From Streptomyces sp. NBC_00094 (GTDB lineage Bacteria > Actinomycetota > Actinomycetes > Streptomycetales > Streptomycetaceae), in assembly GCF_026343125.1 (NCBI RefSeq), contig NZ_JAPEMB010000001.1, forward strand, positions 7,135,501 to 7,199,500: 64,000 nucleotides of DNA, written 5' to 3'. Below are positions 42,872 through 51,843 of the stretch, one piece after another; the first letter of the stretch is position 1; every line of letters begins with the position of its first letter. The notes under the pieces were generated by a model, which was not told where the DNA came from, ran no database searches, and worked only from the letters and a program-made list of their open reading frames with translations. The translations under genes were made by a program, and so were the position numbers.

Positions 42872-43977
42872 CGGCGGGCACCGCCGGCCCGCTGGCCGGC
42901 ATCCGTGTCGTCGAACTCGGCGGCATCGGGCCCGGCCCGTTCGCCGGGATGCTCCTGGCAGACCAGGGCGCCGAGGTCATCCGCATCGACAGGCCCGCCG
43001 AGGCCGGCACCGCATCGAAGCACCCGATCCTGCACCGAGGCCGCCGCTCCGTCGTCCTCGACCTGAAGGACCCGTCGGACGTCGAGGCCGTCCTCGCACT
43101 CATCGACACCGCCGACGCCCTCATCGAAGGGTTCCGCCCCGGCGTCGCCGAGCGCCTGGGCCTCGGGCCGGACGTCTGCCTGGCCCGCAATCCCCAGCTC
43201 GTCTACGGCCGGATGACCGGCTGGGGCCAGGACGGCCCGCTCGCCCAGGCACCCGGCCACGACATCAACTACATCGCCGTCGCGGGTGCGCTCGGGGCGA
43301 TGGGCGGCGCGGGCGAGAATCCGCCCGTCCCGTTGAACCTCGTCGGCGACATGGGCGGCGGCGGCATGCTGCTCGCCCTCGGTATCACCACCGCACTGGT
43401 CAGCGCTGAGCGAACGGGCGAGGGCCAGGTCGTCGACGCCGCCATGACCGACGGCACGGCGGTCCAGCTCGCCCTCGTCCACGGCCTGCTCGCGGTGGGC
43501 CGATGGGAGGACGCGCGCGGTGTCAACCTCTTCGATGGTGGTGCCCCCTTCTACCGCACCTACCGCACCTCCGACGGCGGCCACATGGCTGTCGGCAGCG
43601 TCGAGCCGCAGTTCTACGCCACGCTCCTGGAGGTGCTCGGCCTGACGGACGACCCGCTGTTCGCCAAGCAGCACGACCGGGACAGCTGGCCCGCCATGCG
43701 AGCACGCCTGGACGAAGTCTTCGCAGGCCGGAGCCGCGAGGAGTGGACCGCCGCCTTCGACGGAACGGAGTCCTGCGTCACGCCGGTGTACGGGCTGACC
43801 GAAGCAGCCGCCCACCCGCACAACCTGGCGCGCGGCACGTACTACACCGAAGGCGGAGTGCTCCAGCCCGCCCCCGCCCCGCGCTTCCAGGGCACCCCGC
43901 CCGGCACACCGCGGCCGGCGCCGGTGGTCGGCGCGCACACCCAGGAGGTCCTGGCGGAGGTCGGCCTCGTGCGGTGA
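42868..43977 (+). CDS. Alpha-methylacyl-CoA racemase (CoA-transferase family III)
   Basis: A 369-residue CaiB/BaiF-fold protein. The residues that mark the mycobacterial racemase MCR are in place: His131 in GHDINYIAVAGALGAMG, Asp161 in LNLVGDMGGGGM and Glu246 in GSVEPQFY. The reaction is interconversion of 2R- and 2S-methylacyl-CoA, needed before S-specific acyl-CoA dehydrogenases can act on methyl-branched chains (isoprenoid or sterol side chains). The GTG start overlaps the dehydrogenase stop (GTGA). Last gene of the operon, followed by a terminator. Confidence 0.92.
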   Translation: MTAGTAGPLAGIRVVELGGIGPGPFAGMLLADQGAEVIRIDRPAEAGTASKHPILHRGRRSVVLDLKDPSDVEAVLALIDTADALIEGFRPGVAERLGLGPDVCLARNPQLVYGRMTGWGQDGPLAQAPGHDINYIAVAGALGAMGGAGENPPVPLNLVGDMGGGGMLLALGITTALVSAERTGEGQVVDAAMTDGTAVQLALVHGLLAVGRWEDARGVNLFDGGAPFYRTYRTSDGGHMAVGSVEPQFYATLLEVLGLTDDPLFAKQHDRDSWPAMRARLDEVFAGRSREEWTAAFDGTESCVTPVYGLTEAAAHPHNLARGTYYTEGGVLQPAPAPRFQGTPPGTPRPAPVVGAHTQEVLAEVGLVR

Positions 43978-43994
43978 CGTGACGAGCATGCGAA

Positions 43995-44025
43995 GAGGGG
44001 GTGCTGCCGATGGCAGCACCCCCTC
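43995..44025. terminator. Bidirectional terminator-like hairpin
   Basis: Perfect 14-base stem (43995-44008 with 44012-44025) and a 3-base loop, between the converging racemase and thiolase genes. Confidence 0.88.
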
Positions 44026-44043
44026 TCCGTATCGACCGGTGCT

Positions 44044-45219
44044 TCAGAGGAGTTCGAGGATCGTCGCGTTGGCCATGCCGCCGGCCTCGCACATGGCCTG
44101 GAGGCCGTAACGGATGCCGTTGTCCCGCATGTGGTGGACCAGTGTCGTCATCAGGCGGGCTCCGGAGCCGCCCAGCGGGTGGCCGATCGCCATCGCGCCG
44201 CCGAGCGGGTTCATCAGCGCGTAGTCCGCGCCGGTCTCCTGCAGCCAGGCCAGCGTGACCGGGGCGAACGCCTCGTTGATCTCGAACGCGCCGATGTCGC
44301 CGATCGACAGGCCGGAGCGCTTCAGGGCCTTGGCGGTGGCCGGGGCCGGGCCCAGGGCCATGGTGACCGGGTCGACGCCGGCGAGGACGGCCGTGTGGAC
44401 GCGGGCGATCGGGGTCCAGCCGTTGCGGCGGGCGATCTCGCTCGTGGTGATGAGCAGCGCGGCGGCGCCGTCGGAGATCTGCGAGGAGTTGGCGGCGCTC
44501 ACCACGCCGTCCGCCTTGAACGGGGTCTTCAGTCCGCCGAGCTTCTCCAGGGTCGACCCGCGTCGCACCCCCTCGTCGGTGTCGAAGACGCGCACGGTGC
44601 CGTCCGCGTCGGTGACGGTGACCGGGGCGATCTGGGCGGCGAAGCGGCCCTCGTCGACGGCCCGGGCGGCCCGCGCGTGCGAGTCCAGGGCGTGCTGGTC
44701 GAGCTGCGTGCGGGTGAAACCGTATCGCTCGGCGATCAGTTCGGCGCCGACACCCTGGTCGAAGGTGCCCTGCCCGTCGGGGAAGTAGCGGTCGAGCACG
44801 AGCGGTCCGTACGCCCTTCCGGCGCCCGGGACCTCGCGGGCCGAGCCCATCGGCACCCGGCTCATCGACTCCACACCGCCCGCCACGGCGATGTCGTACT
44901 GCCCGGCGGCGACGAGCCCCGCGGCGAAGTGCACCGACTGCTGGGAGGAGCCGCAGGCGCGCGAGACGGAGACACCGGGCACGGACTCGGGCCAGCCGGC
45001 CGCGAGTGCGGCGAACCTGCCGACGACGCCCGACTGCTCACCGACCTGCGAGACCGTGCCCCAGACCACGTCGTCGACGGTGGCGGGGTCGAGACCGGTG
45101 CGCTCGGCGAGCGCGGTCAGGACATGGGCGGAGAGATCGACGGCGTGGATGCCGGAGAGGGACCCTCCCCGCTTCCCGACGGGGGTTCGCACGGCGTCCA
45201 CGATCACTGCGTCACGCAT
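44044..45219 (-). CDS. Thiolase (acetyl-CoA acyltransferase), copy 1
   Basis: A 391-residue FadA-type thiolase: nucleophile Cys89 in SRACGSSQQSVHF, GGVESMSRVPMG, then NEAFAPVTLAW, His in GHPLGGSGAR, and the second Cys in MCEAGGMANATI. It cleaves 3-ketoacyl-CoA to acetyl-CoA or propionyl-CoA and a shortened acyl-CoA. It is closely related to the thiolase at 62024-63190. It is transcribed alone, divergent from the second acyl-CoA dehydrogenase, with one operator-like palindrome 60 bases upstream. Confidence 0.92.
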   Translation of the reverse strand: MRDAVIVDAVRTPVGKRGGSLSGIHAVDLSAHVLTALAERTGLDPATVDDVVWGTVSQVGEQSGVVGRFAALAAGWPESVPGVSVSRACGSSQQSVHFAAGLVAAGQYDIAVAGGVESMSRVPMGSAREVPGAGRAYGPLVLDRYFPDGQGTFDQGVGAELIAERYGFTRTQLDQHALDSHARAARAVDEGRFAAQIAPVTVTDADGTVRVFDTDEGVRRGSTLEKLGGLKTPFKADGVVSAANSSQISDGAAALLITTSEIARRNGWTPIARVHTAVLAGVDPVTMALGPAPATAKALKRSGLSIGDIGAFEINEAFAPVTLAWLQETGADYALMNPLGGAMAIGHPLGGSGARLMTTLVHHMRDNGIRYGLQAMCEAGGMANATILELL

Positions 45220-45278
45220 GGGCTGCTCCTGGAAGAGGGGTGGAAGGCGCGCTCGCGCCCGGGCGCGAGTCGCTTCAA

Positions 45279-45294
45279 GTTATTTCAGGCTAAC
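45279..45294. promoter_or_regulatory. Predicted operator GTTA-N8-TAAC (thiolase side)
   Basis: Perfectly symmetric half-sites, 60 bases upstream of the thiolase start. Same palindrome family as the sites at 36-39 kb. Confidence 0.6.
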
Positions 45295-45330
45295 CTCCGT
45301 GTCCAGGGTTCGGATCGCGCATCGAACCCC

Positions 45331-45374
45331 TTGACAGTTGAGTAGTCGGACGTAAAAGTGAAAACTGGCTAACC
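45331..45374 (+). promoter_or_regulatory. Promoter with overlapping operator for the second acyl-CoA dehydrogenase operon
   Basis: TTGACA at 45331-45336, 20 bases, then AGTGA-N8-TAACC (45357-45374; core 45358-45373). Spacing is identical to that at 39132-39175. The gene starts 23 bases further on. Confidence 0.68.
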
Positions 45375-45396
45375 CGAGAGCAAGAGAGAGGCAGCC

Positions 45397-46554
45397 ATGC
45401 CGCGCACGGTTTTCAACGAGGAGCACGAGGCGTTCCGACAGATGGTCCGGGACTTCCTCGCCAAGGAAGCGGTTCCGCACCTGCAGGACTGGGTCGAGGC
45501 GAAGGCCGTCTCCCGCGACTTCTACCGCAAGCTCGGCGCCCTCGGCCTGCTCGGCATGGAGGTGCCGGAGGAGTACGGCGGCGGCGCCCAGACCGGACAC
45601 CACTTCGGTGCCGTGCTCGCCGAGGAGGTCGCCCGGGCCGGGGCCACCCTCGGCACCGCGATGACGCACTCCAACATCATCCTGCCGTACCTCCTGCACT
45701 TCGGGACCGAGGAGCAGAAGCGGCGCTGGGTCCCCGGCTGCGTCTCCGGCGACCTCATGCTCTCCATCGCGATGACCGAGCCCGGTACCGGCTCCGACCT
45801 CGCCGGCATCCAGACGAAGGCCGCCCTCTCCGAGGACGGCACCCACTACGTCCTCAACGGTGCCAAGACCTTCATCACCGGCGGCACCCAGTGCGACCTG
45901 GTCCTGGTGGTCTGCCGTACGTCCCCGGCCCCCGCGGACAACCGCCGCAAGGGTCTCTCGATCCTGGTCGTCGACGCCCGGAGCGAAGGGTTCGCGGTCG
46001 GCCGCAGCCTGGACAAGATCGGCCTGCACGCCTCCGACACCGCCGAACTCTCCTTCACCGACGTGAAGGTGCCGGCGGAGAACCTGCTGGGCGAGCAGGA
46101 CGAGGGCTTCTTCTGCCTCGGCCGCAACCTCGCGCGCGAGCGCCTGGTGATCGCCGTCCAGGCCGCGGCCGCCGCCGAGGCGGCGGTGTCCTTCGCCAAG
46201 GACTACACCCGGGACCGCCAGGTCTTCGGCAAGTCCGTGGCCTCCTTCCAGAACACCAAGTTCGCGCTCGCCGAGTGCGCCACCGAGGTCGAGGCCGCCA
46301 AGCTCATGGCGTACGAGGCCCTGGAGCGCGACGCGCGGGGCGAGCTTTCCGCCGACTACGCGGCCATGGCGAAACTGCTGTGCACCGAGACCGCGAGCCG
46401 CGTCATCGACAAGTGCCTCCAGCTGCACGGTGGTTACGGCTACATGCTGGAGTACCCGATCGCCCGCCTGTACGCGGACACCCGCGTCATGCGGATCTAC
46501 GGCGGCACCAGCGAGGTCATGAAGACCATCATCGCCAAGTCCATCGGCCTCTGA
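45397..46554 (+). CDS. Acyl-CoA dehydrogenase, LCAD-like, copy 2
   Basis: A 385-residue paralogue of the enzyme at 41714, with SIAMTEPGTGSDLAGIQTKA, NGAKTFITGGTQCDLVLVVC and the C-terminal CLQLHGGYGYMLEYPIARLY, RIYGGTSEVMK. The LCAD-type base would be the Glu in NLARERLVIAV. The ATG at 45397 follows AAGAGAGAGGC. First gene of the long operon that continues with two SDRs, a ligase, a hydratase, the two-gene dehydrogenase and the second alkylsulfatase. Confidence 0.9.
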   Translation: MPRTVFNEEHEAFRQMVRDFLAKEAVPHLQDWVEAKAVSRDFYRKLGALGLLGMEVPEEYGGGAQTGHHFGAVLAEEVARAGATLGTAMTHSNIILPYLLHFGTEEQKRRWVPGCVSGDLMLSIAMTEPGTGSDLAGIQTKAALSEDGTHYVLNGAKTFITGGTQCDLVLVVCRTSPAPADNRRKGLSILVVDARSEGFAVGRSLDKIGLHASDTAELSFTDVKVPAENLLGEQDEGFFCLGRNLARERLVIAVQAAAAAEAAVSFAKDYTRDRQVFGKSVASFQNTKFALAECATEVEAAKLMAYEALERDARGELSADYAAMAKLLCTETASRVIDKCLQLHGGYGYMLEYPIARLYADTRVMRIYGGTSEVMKTIIAKSIGL

Positions 46555-46636
46555 GCAGCCCCCTGAGTCGCCTTCCGATCGGGCCTCCGGTCCGTCCCCG
46601 ACTCACCTCTGACATCGAAGAGAACGGACCCTCACC

Positions 46637-47401
46637 ATGCAGATCAACGGAGTCTCCGCCGTCATCACCGGTGGCGCCTCGGGCCTCGGCCTCGCCACCG
46701 CCATGCGCCTGCTCGACCAGGGTGCGCACGTCGTCCTGCTCGACCTGCCCACCTCCCAGGGCGAGCAGATCGCCAAGGAACTCGGCGAGCGCGCCCACTT
46801 CGTCGCCGGTGACGTCCGCAGCGCCGACGACGCCGCCCGCGCCGTCGCCACCGCCGCGGCCCAGGCACCGCTGCGCATCACCGTCAACTGCGCCGGCCTC
46901 GGCAAGGGCGGCCGCACCGTCGGCCGCGACGGCACGCCCTACGCCCTGGAGGACTTCGAGTTCGTCGTCGGCGTCAACCTGATCGGCACCTTCAACGTGC
47001 TGCGCCTCGCCGCCGCCGAGATGGCGAAGACCGACGAGGTCGACGGAGAGCGCGGCGTCATCATCAACACCGCCTCCGCCGCCGCCTTCGAGGGTCAGAT
47101 CGGCCAGTGCGCCTACTCCGCCTCCAAGGGCGGCATCGTCGGCATGACCCTGCCGATCGCCCGTGACCTGGCGGCGGCGAAGATCCGCGTGGTCACCATC
47201 GCCCCCGGCCTCTTCTCCACCCCGCTGCTCAACAAGAAGCCGCAGGAGTTCCTCGACGCGCTCGGCGCCCAGGTCCCGCACCCCTCCCGCCTCGGCGACC
47301 CCGCCGAGTACGCCCACCTGGCGACCTCGATCATCGAGAACCCCATGCTCAACGGCGAGACGATCCGCCTCGACGGCGCCATCCGCATGGCTCCGAAGTA
47401 G
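46637..47401 (+). CDS. 3-Hydroxyacyl-CoA dehydrogenase, HSD10 (17-beta-HSD type 10)-like SDR
   Basis: A 254-residue SDR: cofactor turn TGGASGLG at residues 11-18, Asp near 36 (LLDLPTS) that favours NAD over NADP, NCAG near 84, Ser147, Tyr160 and Lys164. The order and the ending (NPMLNGETIRLDGAIRMAPK) match HSD10/type II 3-hydroxyacyl-CoA dehydrogenases, which oxidise straight and 2-methyl-branched hydroxyacyl-CoAs and also steroids. This fits the racemase in the neighbouring operon. Confidence 0.9.
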   Translation: MQINGVSAVITGGASGLGLATAMRLLDQGAHVVLLDLPTSQGEQIAKELGERAHFVAGDVRSADDAARAVATAAAQAPLRITVNCAGLGKGGRTVGRDGTPYALEDFEFVVGVNLIGTFNVLRLAAAEMAKTDEVDGERGVIINTASAAAFEGQIGQCAYSASKGGIVGMTLPIARDLAAAKIRVVTIAPGLFSTPLLNKKPQEFLDALGAQVPHPSRLGDPAEYAHLATSIIENPMLNGETIRLDGAIRMAPK

Positions 47402-47434
47402 ACCGTCCCCCCACACGTGCCACAGGGAGCAACC

Positions 47435-48202
47435 GTGTCCACTACCCACCCCGCCCCGAAGGTCGCCGTCGTCACCGGTGCCGCCCGGGGCATCGGCGCG
47501 GCGATCGCGGCCCGCCTCGCCCGGGACGGCTTCGCCGTCGCGGTCCTCGACCTCGACGAGGCCGCCTGCGCCAAGACCGTCGAGACCGTCGAGAAGCATG
47601 GCGGACGCGCCCTCGCGGTCGGCTGCGACGTCTCGGACTCCGAGCAGGTCGAGGCGGGCGTCGCCCGCGTCGCGGCCGAACTCGGCGCCCCCACCGTCCT
47701 GGTGAACAACGCCGGCATCATCCGGGACAACCTCGTCTTCAAGATGACCGACCGGGACTTCGACTCGGTCATCGGCGTCCACCTGCGCGGCGCCTTCCTG
47801 ATGGCGCGCGCCGTGCAGCGCCACCAGACCGCCGCAGGCTGGGGCCGTACCGTCAACCTGTCCTCGTCCGCCGCCCTCGGCAACCGGGGCCAGTCGAACT
47901 ACTCGTCCGCCAAGGCCGGCCTGATGGGCCTCACCAAGACCCTGGCGATCGAGCTCGGTCCGTTCGGCGTCACCGTCAACTGCGTCGCCCCCGGCTTCAT
48001 CGCCACCGAGATGACCGAGGCCACCGCCGAGCGCATGGGCATCACGTTCGAGGAGTTCACCGAGCGCTATGCCAAGGCCATCCCGGTGCGCCGGGGCGGC
48101 CGCCCCGAGGACATCGCGCAGGCGGTCTCCTTCTTCGTCCGCGAGGAGGCCGGGTTCGTCAACGGCCAGATCCTCTACGTCGCGGGCGGCCCGAAGGGCT
48201 GA
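47435..48202 (+). CDS. FabG-like SDR (3-oxoacyl reductase/dehydrogenase)
   Basis: A 255-residue SDR with TGAARGIG (14-21), LDLD near 39, NNAG (91-94), the Ser143-145 block, Tyr156 and Lys160. The GTG at 47435 was chosen because CAGGGAGCAACC precedes it; a start at 47417 has no ribosome site. It follows the HSD10-like gene after 33 bases. It may handle the R-hydroxyacyl-CoA formed by the MaoC pair, whereas the HSD10-like enzyme would handle the S form (inference). Confidence 0.88.
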   Translation: MSTTHPAPKVAVVTGAARGIGAAIAARLARDGFAVAVLDLDEAACAKTVETVEKHGGRALAVGCDVSDSEQVEAGVARVAAELGAPTVLVNNAGIIRDNLVFKMTDRDFDSVIGVHLRGAFLMARAVQRHQTAAGWGRTVNLSSSAALGNRGQSNYSSAKAGLMGLTKTLAIELGPFGVTVNCVAPGFIATEMTEATAERMGITFEEFTERYAKAIPVRRGGRPEDIAQAVSFFVREEAGFVNGQILYVAGGPKG

Positions 48203-48282
48203 CGTTCCGCCGCGGGCCCCCGGGCCCTTCAGCGCTTCCGTATCGCCGCATCCTCTGCCAACGACGATGGAGGGACTCCCTC

Positions 48283-49824
48283 ATGGGCCTGCATCTGCCC
48301 GACGCCATCCGCCTGCACGCGACGGAGCGCGGCACCTCCACCGCGCTCAGCTGTGAGGGTGCCACGATCGGCTACGCCGCACTGGACTCCCGCAGCAACC
48401 GCATCGCCCGCGCGCTGCTCGCCGCGACCGCTACCGGGTCCCGGATCGGCTTCCTCGCCCGCACCCGTAACGAGGCGGGCGAGATCCTGGTCGGCGCGGC
48501 CAAGGCCGGACTGGTGACCGTCCCGCTCAACTGGCGCCTGGCCGTTGCCGAGTTGACCGCCGTCGCCCAGGACGCCGAGCTGACGGTCCTGCTGACGGAA
48601 CCCGAGTTCCGTGCGGCCGCCGATGCCGTGTGCGCGGCCCTTCCCGGAGTGCGGCTGATCGTCATCGGCCCCTCCGAGGAGCCGGACGTGCCCGCGTACG
48701 AGTCCTGGCTCGCCGCCCACCCGGACGACGATCCCGGCCGGGGCACCGGCACCGACGCCGACGAGGTGTTCCTGCAGATCTACACCTCCGGCACCACCGG
48801 CGTACCCAAGGGCGTCCTCCTTACCCACGGCAACTTCTACGCCGACTCCACCGAGCTGGAGGAGTACCTCTGGGAACCCGGGTCCGTCGCGCTCAACGCC
48901 TTGCCGATGTTCCACATCGGAGGGCTCGGCTGGCTGCGCGTGGCGCTCACCGCCGGCGCCACCAGCCTGATGTTCCCGGACTTCGCCCCCGAGGCGGCGG
49001 CCGAGACCATCGAGCGGGAGGGCGTCACCCACGCCTTCCTCGTCCCCTCGGTCCTGCACATGCTCACCGAGCTGCCCGGCATCGAGAAGCGCGACTTCTC
49101 CCGCCTCACCCTCATCACGTACGGGTCCGCACCCATCACCCCTGCCCTGCTGCGCCGCTCGATGGCCCTCTTCGGCTGCCACTTCATGGGCAAGTACGGG
49201 CTGACCGAGGGCGGCGGCACGGTCACCCAGCTGCCGCCGGAGGACCACGAGCCCGACGGGCCCAAGCAGCACCTGCTCACCTCGGTCGGCAGGCCCCGCC
49301 GCGGAGTCGACGTCGTCATCGCCGACCCCGAGACGGGCAGGCCGGTCGAGGCGGGGACCGTCGGCGAGATCCGGATCCGCTCCCGCCACAACACGCCCGG
49401 CTACTGGAACCGGCCCGAGGAGACCGGGGCGCTGTACGACTCCGAGGGCCTGCTGCGCACCGGGGACGGCGGCTACCTCGACGCGGACGGCTACCTCTTC
49501 CTCGCCGACCGCATCAAGGACATGATCGTCAGCGGCGGCGAGAACGTGTACCCCACCGAGGTCGAGTCCGTGCTCGCCGAGCACCCGGCGGTGTCCGAGG
49601 TCGCGGTCGTCGGTCTCCCCGACGAGGTGTGGGGCGAGGCCGTCACCGCCTTCGTGGTCCCGCGCCCGGGAGCCGACCGCCCCACCGAACGGGAGCTCGT
49701 CGACTTCACCCGGGACCGGATCGCCTCGTACAAGAAGCCCCGCAGGGTCCACTTCGTCGACGCGCTGCCCCGCAACCCCAACGGCAAGGTCCTCAAGCGC
49801 GAGCTGCGGGCCGGCATCCACTAG
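48283..49824 (+). CDS. Acyl-CoA synthetase (FadD-like), copy 2 of the ligase superfamily
   Basis: A 513-residue adenylating enzyme: IYTSGTTGVPKGVLLTHGN, the FHIGGLG substrate region, GKYGLTEGGGTV, LLRTGDGGYLDADGYLFLAD, then GGENVYPTEVE and the C-terminal Lys in NPNGKVLKREL. It belongs to a different branch from the two ligases at 24926 and 58457. The ATG at 48283 follows GGAGGGACTCCCTC. It lies within the dehydrogenase operon, so it should load the substrate of that pathway onto CoA. Confidence 0.9.
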   Translation: MGLHLPDAIRLHATERGTSTALSCEGATIGYAALDSRSNRIARALLAATATGSRIGFLARTRNEAGEILVGAAKAGLVTVPLNWRLAVAELTAVAQDAELTVLLTEPEFRAAADAVCAALPGVRLIVIGPSEEPDVPAYESWLAAHPDDDPGRGTGTDADEVFLQIYTSGTTGVPKGVLLTHGNFYADSTELEEYLWEPGSVALNALPMFHIGGLGWLRVALTAGATSLMFPDFAPEAAAETIEREGVTHAFLVPSVLHMLTELPGIEKRDFSRLTLITYGSAPITPALLRRSMALFGCHFMGKYGLTEGGGTVTQLPPEDHEPDGPKQHLLTSVGRPRRGVDVVIADPETGRPVEAGTVGEIRIRSRHNTPGYWNRPEETGALYDSEGLLRTGDGGYLDADGYLFLADRIKDMIVSGGENVYPTEVESVLAEHPAVSEVAVVGLPDEVWGEAVTAFVVPRPGADRPTERELVDFTRDRIASYKKPRRVHFVDALPRNPNGKVLKRELRAGIH

Positions 49825-49887
49825 ATCCGTCGGGATCCGCCTGGACACACCTGGCTCCAGGCGGACCCACCAGAGAAAGGGACGGCG

Positions 49888-50670
49888 ATGGCCGATCTCG
49901 AGTACACGGTCCGCGACGGGATCGCGACCGTCCTCCTCAACCGCCCCGAGCGCAAGAACGCCTTCACCATCGACATGGTGCACGCCTGGGCCGACGCCCT
50001 GACGGACGCGCAGGTCGACCCCGAGGTGCGCGTCATCGTCGTCACCGGAGCCGGCGACTCCTTCTGCTCCGGCGTCGACCTCTCCGCCTTCAAGGGGGAG
50101 CAGCGGGCGCCACTGGGGGAGAAGGAACTCCTCACGCAGAACGTGCACCGCGTCGCGCTGGCCCTCGAAGACGTCGACAAGCCGGTCATCGCCGCCGTCA
50201 CCGGCCCCGCCGTCGGCGCCGGAATGGACATGGCGCTCCTGTGCGACCTGCGCTTCGCCGGCCGCAGAGCCCGCTTCTCCGAGGGCTACATCAAGGTCGG
50301 CCTGGTCCCCGGCGACGGCGGCTGCTGGCTCCTGCCCCGCGCCGTCGGCACCTCCACCGCGCTGCGGATGCTGTGGACCGGCGACTTCGTCGGCGCCGAA
50401 GAGGCGCTGCGCATCGGCCTGGTGGACGAGGTGCACGAGGAAGAGGACCTGATGGACGCGGTGTACGCCTACGCCGCCCGGCTCGCCGAACGGCCGCCGG
50501 TCGCGATCCGCACCATCAAGCGCGCGGTCCGTCAGGGCGCACGCCATGACCTGCGGACCGCACTCGACCTGATCTCGTCCCACATGGCCGTCATCACCTC
50601 CACCCAGGACTCGCAGGAGGCGTTCGCGGCCTTTCAGGAGAAGCGCCCCGGCGTCTTCACCGGCCGCTGA
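49888..50670 (+). CDS. Enoyl-CoA hydratase/isomerase family protein (divergent active site)
   Basis: A 260-residue crotonase-fold protein: NRPERKNAFTIDMV near the start, oxyanion part FCSGVDLSAF, and AVGAGMDMALLCDLRFAG. In rat enoyl-CoA hydratase the two catalytic Glu lie in GGGCELAMMCD and FGQPEILLG; the corresponding residues here are Asp (GMDMALLCD) and Tyr (FSEGYIKVG), while PGDGG brings an extra Asp close by, a feature seen in some isomerases. It may thus be an isomerase or a hydratase with altered chemistry. The ATG follows AGAGAAAGGGACGGCG. Confidence 0.82.
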   Translation: MADLEYTVRDGIATVLLNRPERKNAFTIDMVHAWADALTDAQVDPEVRVIVVTGAGDSFCSGVDLSAFKGEQRAPLGEKELLTQNVHRVALALEDVDKPVIAAVTGPAVGAGMDMALLCDLRFAGRRARFSEGYIKVGLVPGDGGCWLLPRAVGTSTALRMLWTGDFVGAEEALRIGLVDEVHEEEDLMDAVYAYAARLAERPPVAIRTIKRAVRQGARHDLRTALDLISSHMAVITSTQDSQEAFAAFQEKRPGVFTGR

Positions 50671-50721
50671 CCCCATCTGCTTCGTACCGCCTCGTACGCC
50701 TCGTACGCCCGAAAGGCCACC

Positions 50722-51843
50722 ATGGACCACACCCCGGGAACGGACTCCTGCGCCGCACTGCGCGCGCAGGTCCGCGAGCTGACCGCCGAGTGGCGGGACG
50801 CCGGACGCTACACCCCGCGCAGCGACTCCTGGCTGCGCTCCTTCGACCTGGAGTTCAGCAAGGAACTCGCCGCCCGCGGGCTCATCGCCATGACGTACCC
50901 GGAGGAGTTCGGCGGCGCCGGGCGCACCAACGTCGAACGGCTCGCCGTGACCGAGGAGCTGCTCCGCGCGGGCGCCCCGGTCGCCGCGCACTGGATCGGC
51001 GACCGGCAGATCGGGCCGGCGATCCTGCGCCACGGCACGCGCGCGCTCCAGGAGGAGATCGTGCCGAGGATCGCTTCTGGCGAGGCCGTGTTCTGCCTGG
51101 GCATGAGTGAGCCGGAAGCCGGCTCGGACCTGGCCTCGGTGAGGACCACCGCGGAGCGGGTCGAGGGCGGCTGGCTGGTCAACGGCCATAAAATCTGGAC
51201 GACTCAGGCCCACCACGCCACCCACGCCTATCTGCTGGCCCGTACCTCGCGTGAGGAGCGCAAGCACGACGGGCTCAGCGAGTTCGTCCTCGACATGGAC
51301 GCCGAGGGCGTGTCGGTCACCCCGATCGTCGACCTCGCGGGCGAGCACCACTTCAACGAGGTGCGCTTCGAGAACGTCCTCGTGCCCGCCCACCGGCTCA
51401 TCGGTGAGGCCGGCAAGGGCTGGAAGCAGGTCGTCGAGCAGCTCTCCTTCGAGCGCGGCGGCGCCGAGCGCGCCCTGTCCAGCTACCCCGTCTTCGTGGA
51501 GCTGATCGCCGCGGCCGCCCGCGACGAGGGCGACCGCGAGCTGCACGCGCTGCTCGGCTCCCTCGTCGCCCGCCTCGCGGTCCTCCGCCGGCTCTGCTTC
51601 GAGGTCGCCGGTGCCATGGACGCGGGCCAGGCCCCGGTCCAGCAGGCCGCGGCCCTGAAGTTCCTCGGCAACGCCTTCGAGCACGACGTCATCGAGGCGC
51701 TGCGCCGCACCGACCTGTGCCAGGACCCCGCCTTCGACTCCGCCTTCGGCCAGGCGCTGCTCGCCTCCCCGGCCTTCAGCCTGCGCGGCGGCGCGGCCGA
51801 GGTCCTGCTCTCCCTCATCGCCCGCCAGGAGGCCCGTTCATGA
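50722..51843 (+). CDS. Acyl-CoA dehydrogenase, catalytic subunit of a two-gene enzyme
   Basis: A 373-residue protein: LIAMTYPEEFGGAGRTNVER, FCLGMSEPEAGSDLASVRTT, VNGHKIWTTQAHHATHAYLL and QLSFERGGAERAL, in which the helix-G Glu is the probable base. The C-terminus is SLRGGAAEVLLSLIARQ. Its stop overlaps the start of a second, shorter dehydrogenase-like gene (ATGA). Pairs of this type in actinobacteria form alpha2beta2 enzymes that act on sterol side chains and other bulky acyl-CoAs. Confidence 0.88.
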   Translation: MDHTPGTDSCAALRAQVRELTAEWRDAGRYTPRSDSWLRSFDLEFSKELAARGLIAMTYPEEFGGAGRTNVERLAVTEELLRAGAPVAAHWIGDRQIGPAILRHGTRALQEEIVPRIASGEAVFCLGMSEPEAGSDLASVRTTAERVEGGWLVNGHKIWTTQAHHATHAYLLARTSREERKHDGLSEFVLDMDAEGVSVTPIVDLAGEHHFNEVRFENVLVPAHRLIGEAGKGWKQVVEQLSFERGGAERALSSYPVFVELIAAAARDEGDRELHALLGSLVARLAVLRRLCFEVAGAMDAGQAPVQQAAALKFLGNAFEHDVIEALRRTDLCQDPAFDSAFGQALLASPAFSLRGGAAEVLLSLIARQEARS

